Assembly (NCBI RefSeq): GCF_000797515.1
Contig: NZ_JSBN01000003.1
Location: 1-64,000, forward strand
Length of the DNA: 64,000 nt
DNA from: Sphingomonas sp. Ant H11
Lineage (GTDB): Bacteria > Pseudomonadota > Alphaproteobacteria > Sphingomonadales > Sphingomonadaceae
Reading direction: 5' to 3'
The notes under the pieces are model-generated. The model worked only from the letters and a program-made list of their open reading frames with translations, was not told the DNA's origin and ran no database searches. The stretch's first letter is position 1. Each line of letters starts with the position of its first letter. The translations under genes were made by a program, and so were the position numbers. Of this stretch, positions 49,300 to 60,165 are shown piece after piece.

Positions 49300-49337
49300 T
49301 GAGAATGGATCGCAACAGTGCTTGCGATCCATTCTCA
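49300..49337. promoter_or_regulatory. 16-base inverted repeat between purL and bfd
   Basis: TGAGAATGGATCGCAA and TTGCGATCCATTCTCA are perfect inverted copies around CAGTGC. The stem could terminate purL. The outer parts TGAGAAT and ATTCTCATT resemble Fur half-sites, and the next two genes store and release iron, so it may also be an iron-responsive operator. Both roles are inferences. Confidence 0.6.
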
Positions 49338-49372
49338 TTAGCGATACAACATGGGTTCCGAAGGGAGAATCC

Positions 49373-49543
49373 ATGGTCGTCTGCATCTGCAATGCCATCC
49401 GTGAACGCGATGTCCGCGCTGCCGCACGCAGCGGGTCACGGACTGCGTGCCAAGCGTATCGGGCGATGGGCTGTCAGGCGAAATGTGGCCAATGCGTGCC
49501 CGTTGCCCGCGCCATTATCGACGAAGAGCGCGCCGTCGCCTAA
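49373..49543 (+). CDS. bfd: Bacterioferritin-associated ferredoxin
   Basis: A 56-residue 2Fe-2S protein that reduces and releases iron from bacterioferritin. MVVCICNAIRERDVRAAARS has the first Cys pair (CIC), and GCQAKCGQCVP the second (CGQC). ATG 49373 follows AAGGGAGAAT; a longer frame upstream runs through the inverted repeat and was rejected. bfr follows 32 bases later, the usual partner order. Confidence 0.92.
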   Translation: MVVCICNAIRERDVRAAARSGSRTACQAYRAMGCQAKCGQCVPVARAIIDEERAVA

Positions 49544-49575
49544 GATCGTCCGCGAACCGCAAAAAGGACGTATAA

Positions 49576-50061
49576 ATGCAGGGCGATATCAAGGTCATCG
49601 AGTATCTTAACGAGGCACTCAAAAACGAACTGACCGCGATCAACCAATATTGGCTGCATTATCGGCTGTTCGATCATTGGGGCGTACGCAAGCTCGCGGC
49701 ATTCGAGCGCCACGAATCGATCGACGAGATGAAGCATGCCGACTGGCTGTCGGAGCGCATCCTTTTCCTCGATGGCCTGCCCAATTTCCAGATGCTCGGT
49801 CGCCTGCGCATCGGCGAGACCGTTGAGGAAGTCCTCAAGGCCGATCTCGCGCTCGAGATGGACGCGCTTCCGCTTCTGCGCGACGCGATCGAGCATTGCG
49901 AGAAGGTCCGTGACTATGTCAGCCGCGACCTGTTCCGCCGCATCCTCGACAGCGAGGAAGAGCATGTCGACACGCTCGAACGCCAGTTCGAGATGATCGC
50001 GCGCATGGGCATCGAAAATTACGTCCAGCTGCAGAGCAAGCCTGCCGACGACGAGGGGTAA
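49576..50061 (+). CDS. bfr: Bacterioferritin
   Basis: A 161-residue ferritin that oxidises Fe2+ and stores iron in a 24-mer shell with haem. Ferroxidase ligands E18, E51, H54, E94, E127 and H130 are all present, and M52 is the haem ligand in ESIDEMKHAD. It begins MQGDIKVIEYLNEALKNELT. A C-rich/G-rich hairpin follows 16 bases after the stop. The frame is intact. Confidence 0.96.
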   Translation: MQGDIKVIEYLNEALKNELTAINQYWLHYRLFDHWGVRKLAAFERHESIDEMKHADWLSERILFLDGLPNFQMLGRLRIGETVEEVLKADLALEMDALPLLRDAIEHCEKVRDYVSRDLFRRILDSEEEHVDTLERQFEMIARMGIENYVQLQSKPADDEG

Positions 50062-50077
50062 ACCCTCGTCCGCATTA

Positions 50078-50099
50078 CCCCCTCCCGCTCGGGAGGGGG
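50078..50099. terminator. Hairpin between bfr and a convergent gene
   Basis: CCCCCTCCC (50078-50086) pairs with GGGAGGGGG (50091-50099) over loop GCTC. It stands between the convergent stops of bfr and the DUF1467 gene. It resembles the hairpin at 22-47. Confidence 0.65.
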
Positions 50100-50100
50100 C

Positions 50101-50379
50101 TTACTCCACCCCGTTCCACGCGCCGAACACGTCGATCATTTGCGGCGTCAACCAGCCGAAATGGTAGTTCAGCATATAGAGCGACCACAGGATCGTCGCG
50201 ACGATGGTTACGCGGATCGCGACCTTGCGCGGATGGAACTCGTGCGGGGCGCTCTCGGCCTGGCCGGGGACGCGTTCGACCCCGGCCTCGTCGCTGGTCT
50301 TGACCCCGAAGGGCAAGACGAAGAACACCGAGAACGCCCAGAACAGGAAATAAATCGCCAGCGCCGAGGTCCACCGCAT
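50101..50379 (-). CDS. DUF1467 family membrane protein
   Basis: A 92-residue protein with two membrane helices, residues about 5-25 (ALAIYFLFWAFSVFFVLPFG) and 54-76 (IRVTIVATILWSLYMLNYHF), joined by a polar loop. This is the DUF1467 layout, common in alphaproteobacteria. The function is unknown. It starts 5 bases after the rnj stop, in the operon running down from nuo, birA, coaX and rnj. Confidence 0.85.
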   Translation of the reverse strand: MRWTSALAIYFLFWAFSVFFVLPFGVKTSDEAGVERVPGQAESAPHEFHPRKVAIRVTIVATILWSLYMLNYHFGWLTPQMIDVFGAWNGVE

Positions 50380-50384
50380 GTCGG

Positions 50385-52021
50385 TTAGGCCTCGATCAGC
50401 AGCACGTCGACATTGGGCTTCTTGCCGGTCCAGCGCGTCGCGACCTTGCGCGCGGCCAGCCGGATGTTCTCCCGCAGTTTCTCGCGGTCGCGCCCATTCT
50501 GCTTGGCGGCGGCGATGACGGCATCGACCGTCTCCTCCAGGAACGGATCGCGGTCTTCCTCGACCGGGATACCCTGAATGCGCACTTGCGGCGTCCCGAT
50601 CAGCCCGCGCGACCCAATCGCCACCGCGACCGAAATCTGCCCGTTGATCGCCAGCTTGCGACGTTCGTTGATCGTCTGGCCGTCACCCGGCAGGATTACG
50701 TCGCCATCGAGCACGAGCCGTCCGACCGGTGCATTGCCGATCTTGGTCGCGCGCCAGGAGCCAGCCGTACGATGTCGCCATTGGTCTGCACCAACGCACG
50801 CGGCACGCCTTCGGACAGGCCGAAGCGCGCTTGCTCCATCAGGTGCCGCATTTCGCCGTGCACCGGCATCAGCAATTCCGGCTTCATCCAGCGGTACATT
50901 TGCAGCAGCTCGGGCCGACCCGGATGGCCCGACACGTGCACATGCGCCTGGCGGTCGGTGATCATGATCACGCCCTTGGCGGCGAGCTGATTCTGGATGC
51001 GGCCGATCGCGACTTCATTGCCCGGGATCTGCTTGGACGAGAACACGACTGTGTCCCCGCTATCGAGCGAAATCGGGTGCTGGCCATTGGCGACGCGCGC
51101 CAAGGCGGCGCGGTCTTCGCCCTGCCCGCCGGTCGCTACCACCAGCACCTTGTCACGCGGCAACCGCATCGCCGCCTCGGCATCGATCGTGTCGGGGAAA
51201 TCCTTGAGATACCCCGTAGCGCGCGCAACCTTCAGGATGCGATCGAGCGAGCGCCCCTGTACGCTGAGCTGGCGTCCCGTCTCGCGTGCGACCACGCCAA
51301 GCGTGTGCAACCGTGCCGCGTTCGACGCGAACGAGGTTACCATTACGCGGCCCTTGGCCTGGCTGATAACGCCCATCAGGCCCGACAGCACATCGCTCTC
51401 CGACCCCGAAGCCTCGGCATTGAACACGTTCGTGGAATCGCAGACGAGCGCCAGAATGCCGCCACTACCGATCGCCTCGAGCGCCTCCGGCGAGGTGGGA
51501 TGGCCGATCACCGGAGCCGCATCGAGCTTCCAGTCGCCGGTGTGGAACACCCGGCCATATGGGGTATCGATCAGCAGCGCGCTCGCCTCGGGAATCGAGT
51601 GAGACAACGGCACGAAGGTCACGCCGAACGGCCCGAGGTCGACCTTGGTATCGGGCTTGATGACCTTCAGCTTGACCCGGTTGGCATTACCTTCTTCCTC
51701 GAGCTTGCCGCGGATCAGCCCGGCGGTGAACGCCGTTGCATAAAGCGGCACGCCCAGATCTTCGGCCAGATACGGCAACGCGCCGATATGGTCTTCATGG
51801 CCGTGCGTCAGCACGATGCCGACCAGATCGTCGAGACGCTCCTCGATGAATTGCAGGTCGGGCAGGATCACGTCGATGCCGGGATATTGCGGATCGGCAA
51901 AGGTGATGCCGCAATCGACCATCAACCACTTGCCGTTGCAGCCATAGAGATTGACGTTCATGCCGATTTCGCCCGACCCGCCCAGGGCCAGGAACAGGAG
52001 TTCTTTCTTGGGTGTTGTCAC
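50385..52021 (-). CDS. rnj: Ribonuclease J (frameshifted)
   Basis: A beta-CASP metallo-RNase that degrades and matures RNA from the 5' end or internally. The metal motif is LTHGHEDHIGALPYL, and FHTGDWKLDAAPVIG, CDSTNVFNAE and VHVSGHPGRPELLQMYRWMK follow. A missing base near 50750 breaks the frame, which resumes TKIGNAPVGRLVLDGDVILP and ends LLIEA. From GTG 52021 (VTTPKKELLFLALGGSGEIG) the restored length is 545 residues. The start is uncertain; the frame is open upstream to an ATG at 52126, but homologues begin near here. Confidence 0.92.
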
Positions 52022-52162
52022 GGAGGTGTCTGTTCTTTCAAAGATGGTCGCGCGAACGCGAACCGGGGGATGTGCGCGGTCAGGCGCGGAATTTCGTAGA
52101 GATCGGGGAAGCGGGGCACCGCACAACCACAGGGTTCTGGCGGAGGCGCACGCACGCTGACT

Positions 52163-52945
52163 CTAGGACGCTATATGGGCGCGATCCCACAAAATCGCCA
52201 GCCCCTGAATTGTAAGGTCGGGTTCGACCATGTCGAACATAGTGGTATGCTGCTCGAACAGGATCGCGAGGCCTCCCGTCGCGATGACGCGCACGGGACG
52301 CCCAACCTCCGCCTTCATCCGCGCAACCAGCCCCTCGATCATGGCGACATAGCCCCAGAAGATGCCGATCTGCATCTGGCTGACGGTGTCCCGACCGATC
52401 ACGCTTGTCGACGCAGGCGCTTCGATCCCGATGCGCGGAAGCTTGGCTGCAGCGGTAACCAGCGCATCGAGCGACAGGTTGATGCCCGGCGCGATGATGC
52501 CGCCTTTATAGGCACCGCTATAGTCGACTAGGTCGAGCGTCGTCGCGGTGCCGAAATCGATCACGATCAAATCGCCACTGTGCAACGCGTGCGCCGCGAT
52601 CATGGTGACGGCGCGGTCGGCCCCGACGCTGCGCGGCTCGTCGACATCGAGCGCCATGCCCCATTCGACCGGCGGCTCGCCGGCAATCAGTGGCTCGCCG
52701 CCGAAATATTTGCGCGCCAGCGTTTGCAAATTGTGCAGCGCACGCGGGACTACGGTAGCGATGATGACACCGGTCACCTCGCTCCGATCATAACCTTCCA
52801 GCGTCAGCAACTGGCTCAGCCACACCGCATATTCGTCGGCGGTGCGGCGCGGGTCGGTCGCGATACGCCAGCGCGCCTTGATCGTGCGGCCCTGGACCAG
52901 GGCGAAGACGACATTGGTGTTACCGGCATCGATCGCGAGCAACAT
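52163..52945 (-). CDS. coaX: Type III pantothenate kinase
   Basis: Phosphorylates pantothenate, the first step to coenzyme A. The 260-residue ASKHA-fold protein begins [20 protein letters not shown], with the PHOSPHATE-1 Asp in [18 protein letters not shown] and [23 protein letters not shown] 52945 was chosen since the upstream frame lies in birA. It starts 15 bases after the birA stop. The frame is intact. Confidence 0.95.
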   Translation of the reverse strand: MLLAIDAGNTNVVFALVQGRTIKARWRIATDPRRTADEYAVWLSQLLTLEGYDRSEVTGVIIATVVPRALHNLQTLARKYFGGEPLIAGEPPVEWGMALDVDEPRSVGADRAVTMIAAHALHSGDLIVIDFGTATTLDLVDYSGAYKGGIIAPGINLSLDALVTAAAKLPRIGIEAPASTSVIGRDTVSQMQIGIFWGYVAMIEGLVARMKAEVGRPVRVIATGGLAILFEQHTTMFDMVEPDLTIQGLAILWDRAHIAS

Positions 52946-52959
52946 GGGCGTAGAGCCTC

Positions 52960-53712
52960 TCACAGCAGAAAAACGTCGCCAGCGTGAATGACACGGGCCG
53001 CGCAATCCGCCAAGCGCAGGATAAGGGCACCGTCCTCGCCCAGCCCGTCGAACAAGCCGTCCACCGCCGTGCCATCGGCGAGACGCGCGGTCAGCGCGGT
53101 ACCTGGGCGGTGCGCCCGTTCGATCCAGCGCGCCCGGACGGGCGCAAGCCCCTGCCCTCGCCACAGGCCGAGCCAGCGAGCATACGACTCGGCCAGGGTT
53201 TGGGCGAAGTCGGCCGGGTCAACGCCCGCGCCCCGCGCCGCGAGGCTGGTGGCGGCGCGATCGGTATCATCCGGGTAATGGGCAAGATTGACGCCGATCC
53301 CCACCACTACCGCGTCATCGGCCCGTTCGAGCAAAATGCCCGAGAGCTTCGCACCCGCAATCAGCAAATCATTGGGCCATTTGATCAGCAGCGCCTCATC
53401 CGCCCCCGAAAGGCCAAGATAGGCCCGCACGACCTCGTCCAACGCGACCGCCGCCACCAGCGCCAGCGTTGCGGGCGGCGGATCGCTCGCGCGCACCCGC
53501 ACCAGCGTCGAACCGTAGAAATTGCCAACCGGCGACACCCACGCCCGCCCTTGCCGCCCGCGCCCGCCAAGCTGTCGCTCGGCACGCAACCACAGCCCCT
53601 CGCCTACCCCGGAACGGGCAAGCTGCAGCATGTCGGCGTTGGTCGACCCCGTCTCGGCGACGGTGCGGATCGTAACCGTCAGAACAGCGCCTTGGCGGCG
53701 GTGGTGGTCCAC
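52960..53712 (-). CDS. birA: Biotin-[acetyl-CoA-carboxylase] ligase
   Basis: Attaches biotin to the AccB lysine. The class I type ligase (no DNA-binding domain) has [36 protein letters not shown] with the biotinyl-AMP loop [26 protein letters not shown] and VGIGVNL. The start is uncertain: GTG 53712 is used, GTG 53739 is also possible, and either overlaps the nuoN 3' end by more than 30 bases. Its substrate AccB is encoded at 44952. Confidence 0.9.
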   Translation of the reverse strand: MDHHRRQGAVLTVTIRTVAETGSTNADMLQLARSGVGEGLWLRAERQLGGRGRQGRAWVSPVGNFYGSTLVRVRASDPPPATLALVAAVALDEVVRAYLGLSGADEALLIKWPNDLLIAGAKLSGILLERADDAVVVGIGVNLAHYPDDTDRAATSLAARGAGVDPADFAQTLAESYARWLGLWRGQGLAPVRARWIERAHRPGTALTARLADGTAVDGLFDGLGEDGALILRLADCAARVIHAGDVFLL

Positions 53713-55118
53713 ACGCCGAGCGTACCCAAGGTCAGCCACCCGACCGGCGAGACGAACAGCGCCGCTAGCGTAACCAGCAGGCTCTCCACCGGCGTGGCGC
53801 GACCGCTATAGGCCTCGCCCGGTGCGTCAAAGTACATCACCTTGACCACGCGCAGGTAATAATAGGCACCGATCACCGACGCGACAAAACCTGCGACCGC
53901 CAGCGGATACAAACCACCGTGCACTGCGGCGTTGAACACCGCCAGCTTGGCATTGAAGCCCAGCAGCGGCGGGATGCCCGCCAGCGAGAACATGAAGGTC
54001 GCCATCGCCAAAGCCAGCGCCGGACGCGAGCGCGACAGGCCCGCCAGGCTGACGATCGTCTCGACCGGTTGCCCCTCGCTATCCTTCATCTGCAGCACCA
54101 CGATGAAGCTGCCCAGCGTCATCACGACATAGACCGTAAGGTAGAACAGCACTGCCGCCACGCCGTCCTGCGTACCGGCGGCAAGACCGATCAGCACGAA
54201 GCCGACATTGTTGATCGACGAATAGGCCAGCAGGCGCTTGACGTTGGTCTGCCCGATCGCCGCAACCGCACCGAAGATGATCGAGGCAAGCGCCGCGAAG
54301 ATCACGATCTGCCGCCATTGGTCCGTGGCCGGGCCCATCGCTTCCACGGCAACGCGCACTGCAAGGCCGATCGCCGCCACCTTAGGGGCCGAGGCGAAGA
54401 ACGCCGTCACCGGCGTGGGCGCGCCTTCGTAGACGTCGGGGGTCCACATATGGAACGGCACCGCGCTCATCTTGAACGCCAGCCCGGCAAACACGAACAC
54501 CAGCCCGAAGGTCAGCCCCAGCGAACGCCCCGCGCCATAAGCGGTCGCGATCGACGAGAACAACGTGGTCCCGCTGAACCCATAGACCAGGCTGATGCCG
54601 TAGAGCAGGATACCGCTCGCCAGCGCGCCCAGCACGAAATACTTAAGCCCCGCTTCGGCCGAGCGTACATCGCGCCGCATGAAGCTCGCCAGCACATAGG
54701 CAGCAAGGCTCTGCAGTTCGAGGCCGACATACAGCGTCAGCAAATCGCCCGCAGACACCATCATGCCCATACCCGCCGCCGACAGCAGGATCAGCACCGG
54801 ATATTCCGGACGCAGGTCATCACCGCGACCGATCGCGAAGAAGCGCGGCGCGAGGATGATGGCAACCGCCGACGCACCATAGATCAGCACCTTCGCAAAG
54901 GCGGCAAAGGCATCCGCGCGGTACAAACCACCAAAGGCCGCCCCGCCCGACGAGGCCGGGCCCATCAGCGCAATGCCAGCGCCGATCAGCACCGCAACCG
55001 ACGCCCACGACACCAGTCGTGTGGACGCTTGTCCACCCCACGCCGACACCAGCATCAACGCGATCGCGCCAACCGCCAGCACCAGTTCCGGCAAGGTCAT
55101 CAACAGCGAAGCGTTCAT
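53679..55118 (-). CDS. nuoN: NADH-quinone oxidoreductase subunit N
   Basis: An antiporter-like proton-pumping subunit of complex I, 479 residues with about 14 helices. It has [20 protein letters not shown] with the key Glu, [20 protein letters not shown] with the Lys of helix 7 region, and [23 protein letters not shown] 55118 overlaps the nuoM stop as ATGA. It ends inside birA. The frame is intact. Confidence 0.96.
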   Translation of the reverse strand: MNASLLMTLPELVLAVGAIALMLVSAWGGQASTRLVSWASVAVLIGAGIALMGPASSGGAAFGGLYRADAFAAFAKVLIYGASAVAIILAPRFFAIGRGDDLRPEYPVLILLSAAGMGMMVSAGDLLTLYVGLELQSLAAYVLASFMRRDVRSAEAGLKYFVLGALASGILLYGISLVYGFSGTTLFSSIATAYGAGRSLGLTFGLVFVFAGLAFKMSAVPFHMWTPDVYEGAPTPVTAFFASAPKVAAIGLAVRVAVEAMGPATDQWRQIVIFAALASIIFGAVAAIGQTNVKRLLAYSSINNVGFVLIGLAAGTQDGVAAVLFYLTVYVVMTLGSFIVVLQMKDSEGQPVETIVSLAGLSRSRPALALAMATFMFSLAGIPPLLGFNAKLAVFNAAVHGGLYPLAVAGFVASVIGAYYYLRVVKVMYFDAPGEAYSGRATPVESLLVTLAALFVSPVGWLTLGTLGVWTTTAAKALF

Positions 55119-56629
55119 GGCCGTGCCTCCGCATGTTCGGCGGGTGTCGCCAGCGCCTTGCCAGCGGTCGGCAGCGAATCGCCAGCCGGTGCTGCCCGCG
55201 CGATCCGCGCCTGCAAGGTCGCCACATCGCCGCGCATCGGGGCGAGGAAGCTCTCAGGGTATACCCCCATCCACAACACAACGGCGGCAATCGGGGCCAG
55301 CAACGCAATCTCCCGCAGGCTCAAATCCGGCATGGTGCGGACATCGTCATGGACGATCTCGCCAAACACCACGCGGCGATACAGATACAGCATATAGGCA
55401 GCCCCCAGGATGATCCCGGTGGTGCACAGCAAGGTCGCCAGTGTCGACACGCGATAGGTCCCGGCCAGCGACAGGAATTCGCCGACGAACCCGCTCGTGC
55501 CCGGCAAGCCGACCGACGCCATGGTGAACAGCATGAACAGCAAGGCGTAGCGCGGCATGTTGATCGCAAGGCCGCCGTAACGGCTGATCTCGCGCGTGTG
55601 CAGCCGGTCATAGATCACACCGACGCACAGGAACAACGCCGCCGATACCAGGCCGTGGCTGAGCATGACGATCATCGCGCCTTCCAGACCCTGGCGGTTG
55701 AAGGCGAACAGGCCGATCGTCACGATCGCCATGTGCGCGACCGAGGAATAGGCGATCAGCTTCTTCATGTCGGACTGCACGAGTGCGACCAGCGAGGTGT
55801 AGATCACCGCAATCGCCGACAGCGACAGGATCAGCCAGCCGAACTGCGCCGAGGCTTCCGGGAACATCGGCAGCGAGAAGCGCAGGAAGCCGTATCCGCC
55901 GAGCTTCAGCAACACGCCGGCCAGGATCACAGAACCTGCCGTCGGTGCCTGCACGTGCGCATCGGGCAACCAGGTGTGGAATGGCCACATCGGCATCTTC
56001 ACCGCGAACGAGGCGAAGAAAGCAAGCCACAGCCACGGCTGCACGCGCACCGGGAAATCGGTGCCCAGCAGCGTCGGAATGTCGCTGGTGCCGGAATAGC
56101 TGACCATCCACAGCATCGCGACGAGCATCAGCAGCGAGCCCAGCAGCGTGTAGAGGAAGAATTTGTACGAAGCGTAGATGCGGTTCGCGCCGCCCCAGAT
56201 GCCGATGATCAGGTACATCGGGATCAGACCAGCCTCGAAGAAGATGTAGAACAGGAACATGTCCTGCGCCGTGAACGTGCCGATCATCAGCATTTCGGTG
56301 ATGAGGAACGCCGCCATATATTCCTGCACGCGCTCGGTGACCGCCACCCAGCTCGCGCCGATGCAGATCGGCATCAGGAACACGCTGAGCATCACCAGCA
56401 TCAGCGCGAAGCCGTCGATACCGAGCTTCCAGCTGAACACGCCCAGGCTGCCGGCATTCTCGACGAACTGCCACTGCGGCCCGCCAATGTCGAAATTGGC
56501 CCACAGCCAGATCCCGAGCACGAGATCGACCAGCGTCGCGATCAACGCGATCCAGCGCGCGCCCTGCGCACTGGCAAAGAGACAGGCAATGGCTGCGATC
56601 GCCGGGATGGCGAGCATGATCGATAGCAT
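55115..56629 (-). CDS. nuoM: NADH-quinone oxidoreductase subunit M
   Basis: A proton-pumping subunit of complex I, 504 residues with about 14 helices. [20 protein letters not shown] contains the conserved Glu of helix 5, and [20 protein letters not shown] and [20 protein letters not shown] are the half-channel signatures. ATG 56629 is used; GTG 56644, which overlaps the nuoL stop as GTGA, is an alternative. It is coupled to nuoN by ATGA. Confidence 0.96.
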   Translation of the reverse strand: MLSIMLAIPAIAAIACLFASAQGARWIALIATLVDLVLGIWLWANFDIGGPQWQFVENAGSLGVFSWKLGIDGFALMLVMLSVFLMPICIGASWVAVTERVQEYMAAFLITEMLMIGTFTAQDMFLFYIFFEAGLIPMYLIIGIWGGANRIYASYKFFLYTLLGSLLMLVAMLWMVSYSGTSDIPTLLGTDFPVRVQPWLWLAFFASFAVKMPMWPFHTWLPDAHVQAPTAGSVILAGVLLKLGGYGFLRFSLPMFPEASAQFGWLILSLSAIAVIYTSLVALVQSDMKKLIAYSSVAHMAIVTIGLFAFNRQGLEGAMIVMLSHGLVSAALFLCVGVIYDRLHTREISRYGGLAINMPRYALLFMLFTMASVGLPGTSGFVGEFLSLAGTYRVSTLATLLCTTGIILGAAYMLYLYRRVVFGEIVHDDVRTMPDLSLREIALLAPIAAVVLWMGVYPESFLAPMRGDVATLQARIARAAPAGDSLPTAGKALATPAEHAEARP

Positions 56630-56640
56630 GGGAAGGCCGC

Positions 56641-58725
56641 TCACTTGCTCGTCGCCCAAATGTTGATCGCCCAGGTCACGGCCCCGGTTAACCCCAGCAG
56701 CATGACGAACGCATAAGTGTATACATATCCCGATTGGACCCTGCCCGCGACGCGCGCACTCCGCTCGACCACCCACGCGGCACCATCCGGCCCCAGGCGG
56801 TTGATCGTCTTCTCGTCACCACGGTGCCAGAAGAAGCGGCCGAGCGCGAAGGCAGGCCTCACGAACAGCAGGTTGTAGAGTTCGTCGAAATACCATTTGT
56901 TCAACAGGAACAGGTAGATCGGACGGTAGGTCGCGGCCAGCCTGGCCGGTGCTTCCGGCGCGCGGATGTAGAAGATGTACGCGCCCAGCAGGCCGAGCAG
57001 CATCGCCACCGACGCCGACAGTTTCACACCCAGCGGAACCTCGTGCATCGCATGCATCAGATGCTCGTTGAACGCGATCGCGCCGTGCCAATAGGCCTCG
57101 CCTGCGCTCGGCTCGATGAAATAGCCGTGGAACACGAAGCCAGCGAACACCGCACCAATCGACAGCAGGATCAGCGGGATCAGCATCGGGAACGGGCTCT
57201 CATGCGGATGATAGCCACCCGTCCCGTCGCTATGCGCCGCATGGCCATGGCCGTGATCGGCATGGGCGTGCGCATGGTCGTGACCATGATCGTCATGGCC
57301 GTGGCCATGCGCATCGTGCAGCGCGTGCTGGATATGCTCGGACTGCTCCCAGCGCGGCTTGCCCCAGAAGGTGAGGAACATCAGGCGCCACGAATAGAAG
57401 CTGGTCAGCAACGCAACGATGATGCCGACGATCGACGCGCCATGCTGGCCAGCGGCCCAGGCGCCCTCGATGATCGCGTCCTTCGAATGGAAGCCCGCAA
57501 AGCCAAAGGCGATCGGATTGCCGAACACCGCCGGAATGCCAACGCCGGTAATCGCCAGCGTGCCCATCATCATCCCCCAGAAGGTCAGCGGGATGTGTTT
57601 CCGCAGGCCGCCATAATAGCGCATGTCCTGCTCGTGATGCATTGCATGGATCACCGAACCGGCACCCAGGAACAGCAGCGCCTTGAAGAAAGCGTGCGTG
57701 AACAGGTGGAACATCGCCGCGCCATAAGCGCCACACCCGGCCGCGAAGAACATGTAGCCGAGCTGCGAACAGGTCGAATAGGCGATCACGCGCTTGATGT
57801 CAGTCTGCACCAGCCCGACCGTCGCCGCGAACAGGCAGGTCGCCGCACCGATCGTCATCACGACATGCAGCGCGAAGGGCGACGTTTCGAACATCGGCGA
57901 CAGGCGGCACACCATGAACACACCGGCGGTGACCATCGTCGCCGCGTGGATCAGCGCCGACACCGGGGTCGGGCCTTCCATCGCGTCCGGCAACCAGGTG
58001 TGCAGGCCGAGCTGCGCCGACTTGCCCATCGCACCGACGAACAGCAGCAGGCACAGCAGCGTCATCGTATCGATGCGATAGCCGACGAACCCGATCGTCG
58101 ACCCCGCCATCCCCGGCGCGAGCCGCAGGATTTCGGGGATCGAGATGGTGTGGAACACCAGATAGGTGCCGAAGATGCCGAGCATGAAACCAAGGTCGCC
58201 GACACGGTTGACGACGAACGCCTTGATCGCGGCGGCATTGGCGCTGGGCTTGCGGAACCAGAAGCCGATCAGCAGGTAGGACGCGAGACCCACGCCTTCC
58301 CAGCCGAAGAACATCTGGACCAGATTATCGGCGGTCACCAGCATCAGCATGGCGAAGGTGAACAGCGACAGATAGGCGAAGAAGCGCGGCTGGTCCGGGT
58401 CTTCATCCATATAGCCCCAGCTATACAGATGGACGAGCGCCGAGACGCTGGTGATCACCACCAGCATCACGGCCGTCAGCGCATCAACGCGGAGCGCCCA
58501 GTCGATGCGCATGTCGCCCGAGTGGATCCAGTCGAGCACCGGCGTCACCGTGGCTTCGCCACCGCTCAGATATGGGATGAAGACTGTCCAGCTCAGGAAC
58601 GCCGAGATAAACAGCGCGCCCGTCGTCACGATCTTCGGCAGGACCGCCCCGAACGTCTTGTTCGAGAAGCCCGCGACGATCGCCGCCAGCAGCGGCAGGA
58701 AAACGATGAAAAGGATAGACGTCAC
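56641..58725 (-). CDS. nuoL: NADH-quinone oxidoreductase subunit L, His-rich loop
   Basis: The distal pump of complex I, 694 residues with about 16 helices and the lateral helix. [40 protein letters not shown] and [20 protein letters not shown] are core motifs. Between helices, near residues 475-515, lies a loop of alternating His, Asp and Gly (for example [20 protein letters not shown]), with about 17 His in 40 residues. Such a loop is not part of the core fold and could bind Ni, Zn or Cu ions. The frame is intact. Confidence 0.96.
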   Translation of the reverse strand: MTSILFIVFLPLLAAIVAGFSNKTFGAVLPKIVTTGALFISAFLSWTVFIPYLSGGEATVTPVLDWIHSGDMRIDWALRVDALTAVMLVVITSVSALVHLYSWGYMDEDPDQPRFFAYLSLFTFAMLMLVTADNLVQMFFGWEGVGLASYLLIGFWFRKPSANAAAIKAFVVNRVGDLGFMLGIFGTYLVFHTISIPEILRLAPGMAGSTIGFVGYRIDTMTLLCLLLFVGAMGKSAQLGLHTWLPDAMEGPTPVSALIHAATMVTAGVFMVCRLSPMFETSPFALHVVMTIGAATCLFAATVGLVQTDIKRVIAYSTCSQLGYMFFAAGCGAYGAAMFHLFTHAFFKALLFLGAGSVIHAMHHEQDMRYYGGLRKHIPLTFWGMMMGTLAITGVGIPAVFGNPIAFGFAGFHSKDAIIEGAWAAGQHGASIVGIIVALLTSFYSWRLMFLTFWGKPRWEQSEHIQHALHDAHGHGHDDHGHDHAHAHADHGHGHAAHSDGTGGYHPHESPFPMLIPLILLSIGAVFAGFVFHGYFIEPSAGEAYWHGAIAFNEHLMHAMHEVPLGVKLSASVAMLLGLLGAYIFYIRAPEAPARLAATYRPIYLFLLNKWYFDELYNLLFVRPAFALGRFFWHRGDEKTINRLGPDGAAWVVERSARVAGRVQSGYVYTYAFVMLLGLTGAVTWAINIWATSK

Positions 58726-58732
58726 GTCGCGA

Positions 58733-59038
58733 TCACCCCTTCATCCGGTTGACATCGTCAACCGAGATCGTCCCGCGGCTGCGGAAATAGATAACGAGAA
58801 TGGCCAAGCCGATCGCGGCCTCGCCAGCCGCCACCGTCAGCACGAACATCGCGAAAACCTGGCCCACCAGGTCATGCAGATAGCCCGAAAAGGCCACGAA
58901 ATTGAGGTTCACCGCCAGCAGGATCAACTCGATCGCCATCAGCATGACGATCAGGTTCTTGCGATTGGCGATGATGCCGAACACGCCGAGCGCGAACAGG
59001 ATCGCCCCGACGACGAGATAATGGCCGAGCCCAATCAC
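58733..59038 (-). CDS. nuoK: NADH-quinone oxidoreductase subunit K
   Basis: A 101-residue, three-helix membrane subunit of complex I. It begins [20 protein letters not shown]; the conserved membrane Glu residues lie in [19 protein letters not shown] and [20 protein letters not shown] 59038 overlaps the nuoJ stop as GTGA. nuoL starts 7 bases after its stop. Confidence 0.96.
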   Translation of the reverse strand: MIGLGHYLVVGAILFALGVFGIIANRKNLIVMLMAIELILLAVNLNFVAFSGYLHDLVGQVFAMFVLTVAAGEAAIGLAILVIYFRSRGTISVDDVNRMKG

Positions 59039-59646
59039 AGGTCTATCCCTCCGCCGACAGTCGGCTGCGTGTTGCGCGTCGCATCCTGCGGACGCCGCGC
59101 ATTCTGGCGTGCGATGTTCTGCTTGCGCGAACCCGTGCGGTCGCGGTGTGTCAGCACGATTGCGCCGATCATGGCGACCAGCAGTACCAGCCCTGCCCCT
59201 TCAAACACGAACAGATAGCGCGTGTAGAGCAGCATCCCGAGCGCTTCGATATTGGGCACCGTTTCCGGCGTCGGCGCGGCGCGGCGGGCGAGCTCGATCT
59301 TGCCCGCGCTCCAGGCCCCGAAAGCGACCATGATCTCCGCCGCCAGCCCGATCGCGAGCACCGCGCCGAGTGCCGCGTAGCGCACGAACCCCGCGCGCAG
59401 CTCCGCAAAATCGATGTTGAGCATCATCACCACGAATAGGAACAGCACGGCGACTGCGCCCACGTAGACGATGACGAGCAGCATCGCGATAAACTCCGCC
59501 CCCACCAGCACCATCAGGCCGGCGGCGTTGAAGAAAGCGAGGATCAGCCACAGCACGGCATGGACCGGGTTGCGGGCGGTAATCGTCAACGCGGCCGACA
59601 CGATAACGATCGTCGCGAAGAGATAAAAGGCGAGTGCCTGTATCAC
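59035..59646 (-). CDS. nuoJ: NADH-quinone oxidoreductase subunit J
   Basis: A 203-residue membrane subunit of complex I with five helices; [14 protein letters not shown] holds the pi-bulge helix region and [20 protein letters not shown] the first conserved one. The start is GTG 59646 behind AAGGGG. The C-terminal 30 residues are charged and outside the membrane. It is coupled to nuoK. Confidence 0.95.
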   Translation of the reverse strand: MIQALAFYLFATIVIVSAALTITARNPVHAVLWLILAFFNAAGLMVLVGAEFIAMLLVIVYVGAVAVLFLFVVMMLNIDFAELRAGFVRYAALGAVLAIGLAAEIMVAFGAWSAGKIELARRAAPTPETVPNIEALGMLLYTRYLFVFEGAGLVLLVAMIGAIVLTHRDRTGSRKQNIARQNARRPQDATRNTQPTVGGGIDL

Positions 59647-59679
59647 GGAATCAGTGGGCCCCTTACAGTCGGCTGGCGA

Positions 59680-60165
59680 TTAACGGTACGGCGCATCGGC
59701 GGCAAGGTTCGCCGCGATGGCGCTTTCCCAGCGATCCCCGTTGGCGAGCAATTTCGCCTTGTCGTAAATCAGTTCCTCGCGCGTTTCGGTCGCATATTCG
59801 AAATTCGGTCCCTCGACCACGGCATCGACCGGGCACGCTTCCTGGCACAGGCCGCAGAAGATGCACTTGGTCATGTCGATGTCGTAGCGCGTCGTGCGGC
59901 GGCTGCCGTCGTCGCGCGGTTCGGCCTCGATCGTGATCGCCTGTGCCGGGCACACCGCCTCGCACAGCTTGCACGCGATGCAGCGTTCCTCGCCATTCGG
60001 GTAGCGCCGCAGCACATGCTCGCCACGGAAGCGCGGGCTGAGCGGGTTCTTCTCGAACGGATAGTTGATCGTCGCCTTCGCCTTGAAGAAATACTTCAGG
60101 GTGAGAGTGTGCGCCTTGAGGAACTCCCAAAGCGTGTAGGATTTGATGATCTGAGCAAGGCTCAT
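59680..60165 (-). CDS. nuoI: NADH-quinone oxidoreductase subunit I
   Basis: A 161-residue ferredoxin-like subunit of complex I with two 4Fe-4S clusters (N6a, N6b). Ligands are in [18 protein letters not shown] and [18 protein letters not shown]. It begins [23 protein letters not shown] 60165 overlaps the nuoH stop as ATGA; the longer frame lies in nuoH. A 33-base gap precedes nuoJ. Confidence 0.97.
   Translation of the reverse strand: MSLAQIIKSYTLWEFLKAHTLTLKYFFKAKATINYPFEKNPLSPRFRGEHVLRRYPNGEERCIACKLCEAVCPAQAITIEAEPRDDGSRRTTRYDIDMTKCIFCGLCQEACPVDAVVEGPNFEYATETREELIYDKAKLLANGDRWESAIAANLAADAPYR

Noticed and set aside
57195-57330. Tandem repeat or CRISPR-like array
   Set aside because: The repeated CATGGCC/ATGGTC units encode the His-rich loop of NuoL in frame; there are no spacers.
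56734-58752. 672-residue antisense frame opposite nuoL
   Set aside because: Arg/His-rich shadow of a certain gene, with no motif or ribosome site.
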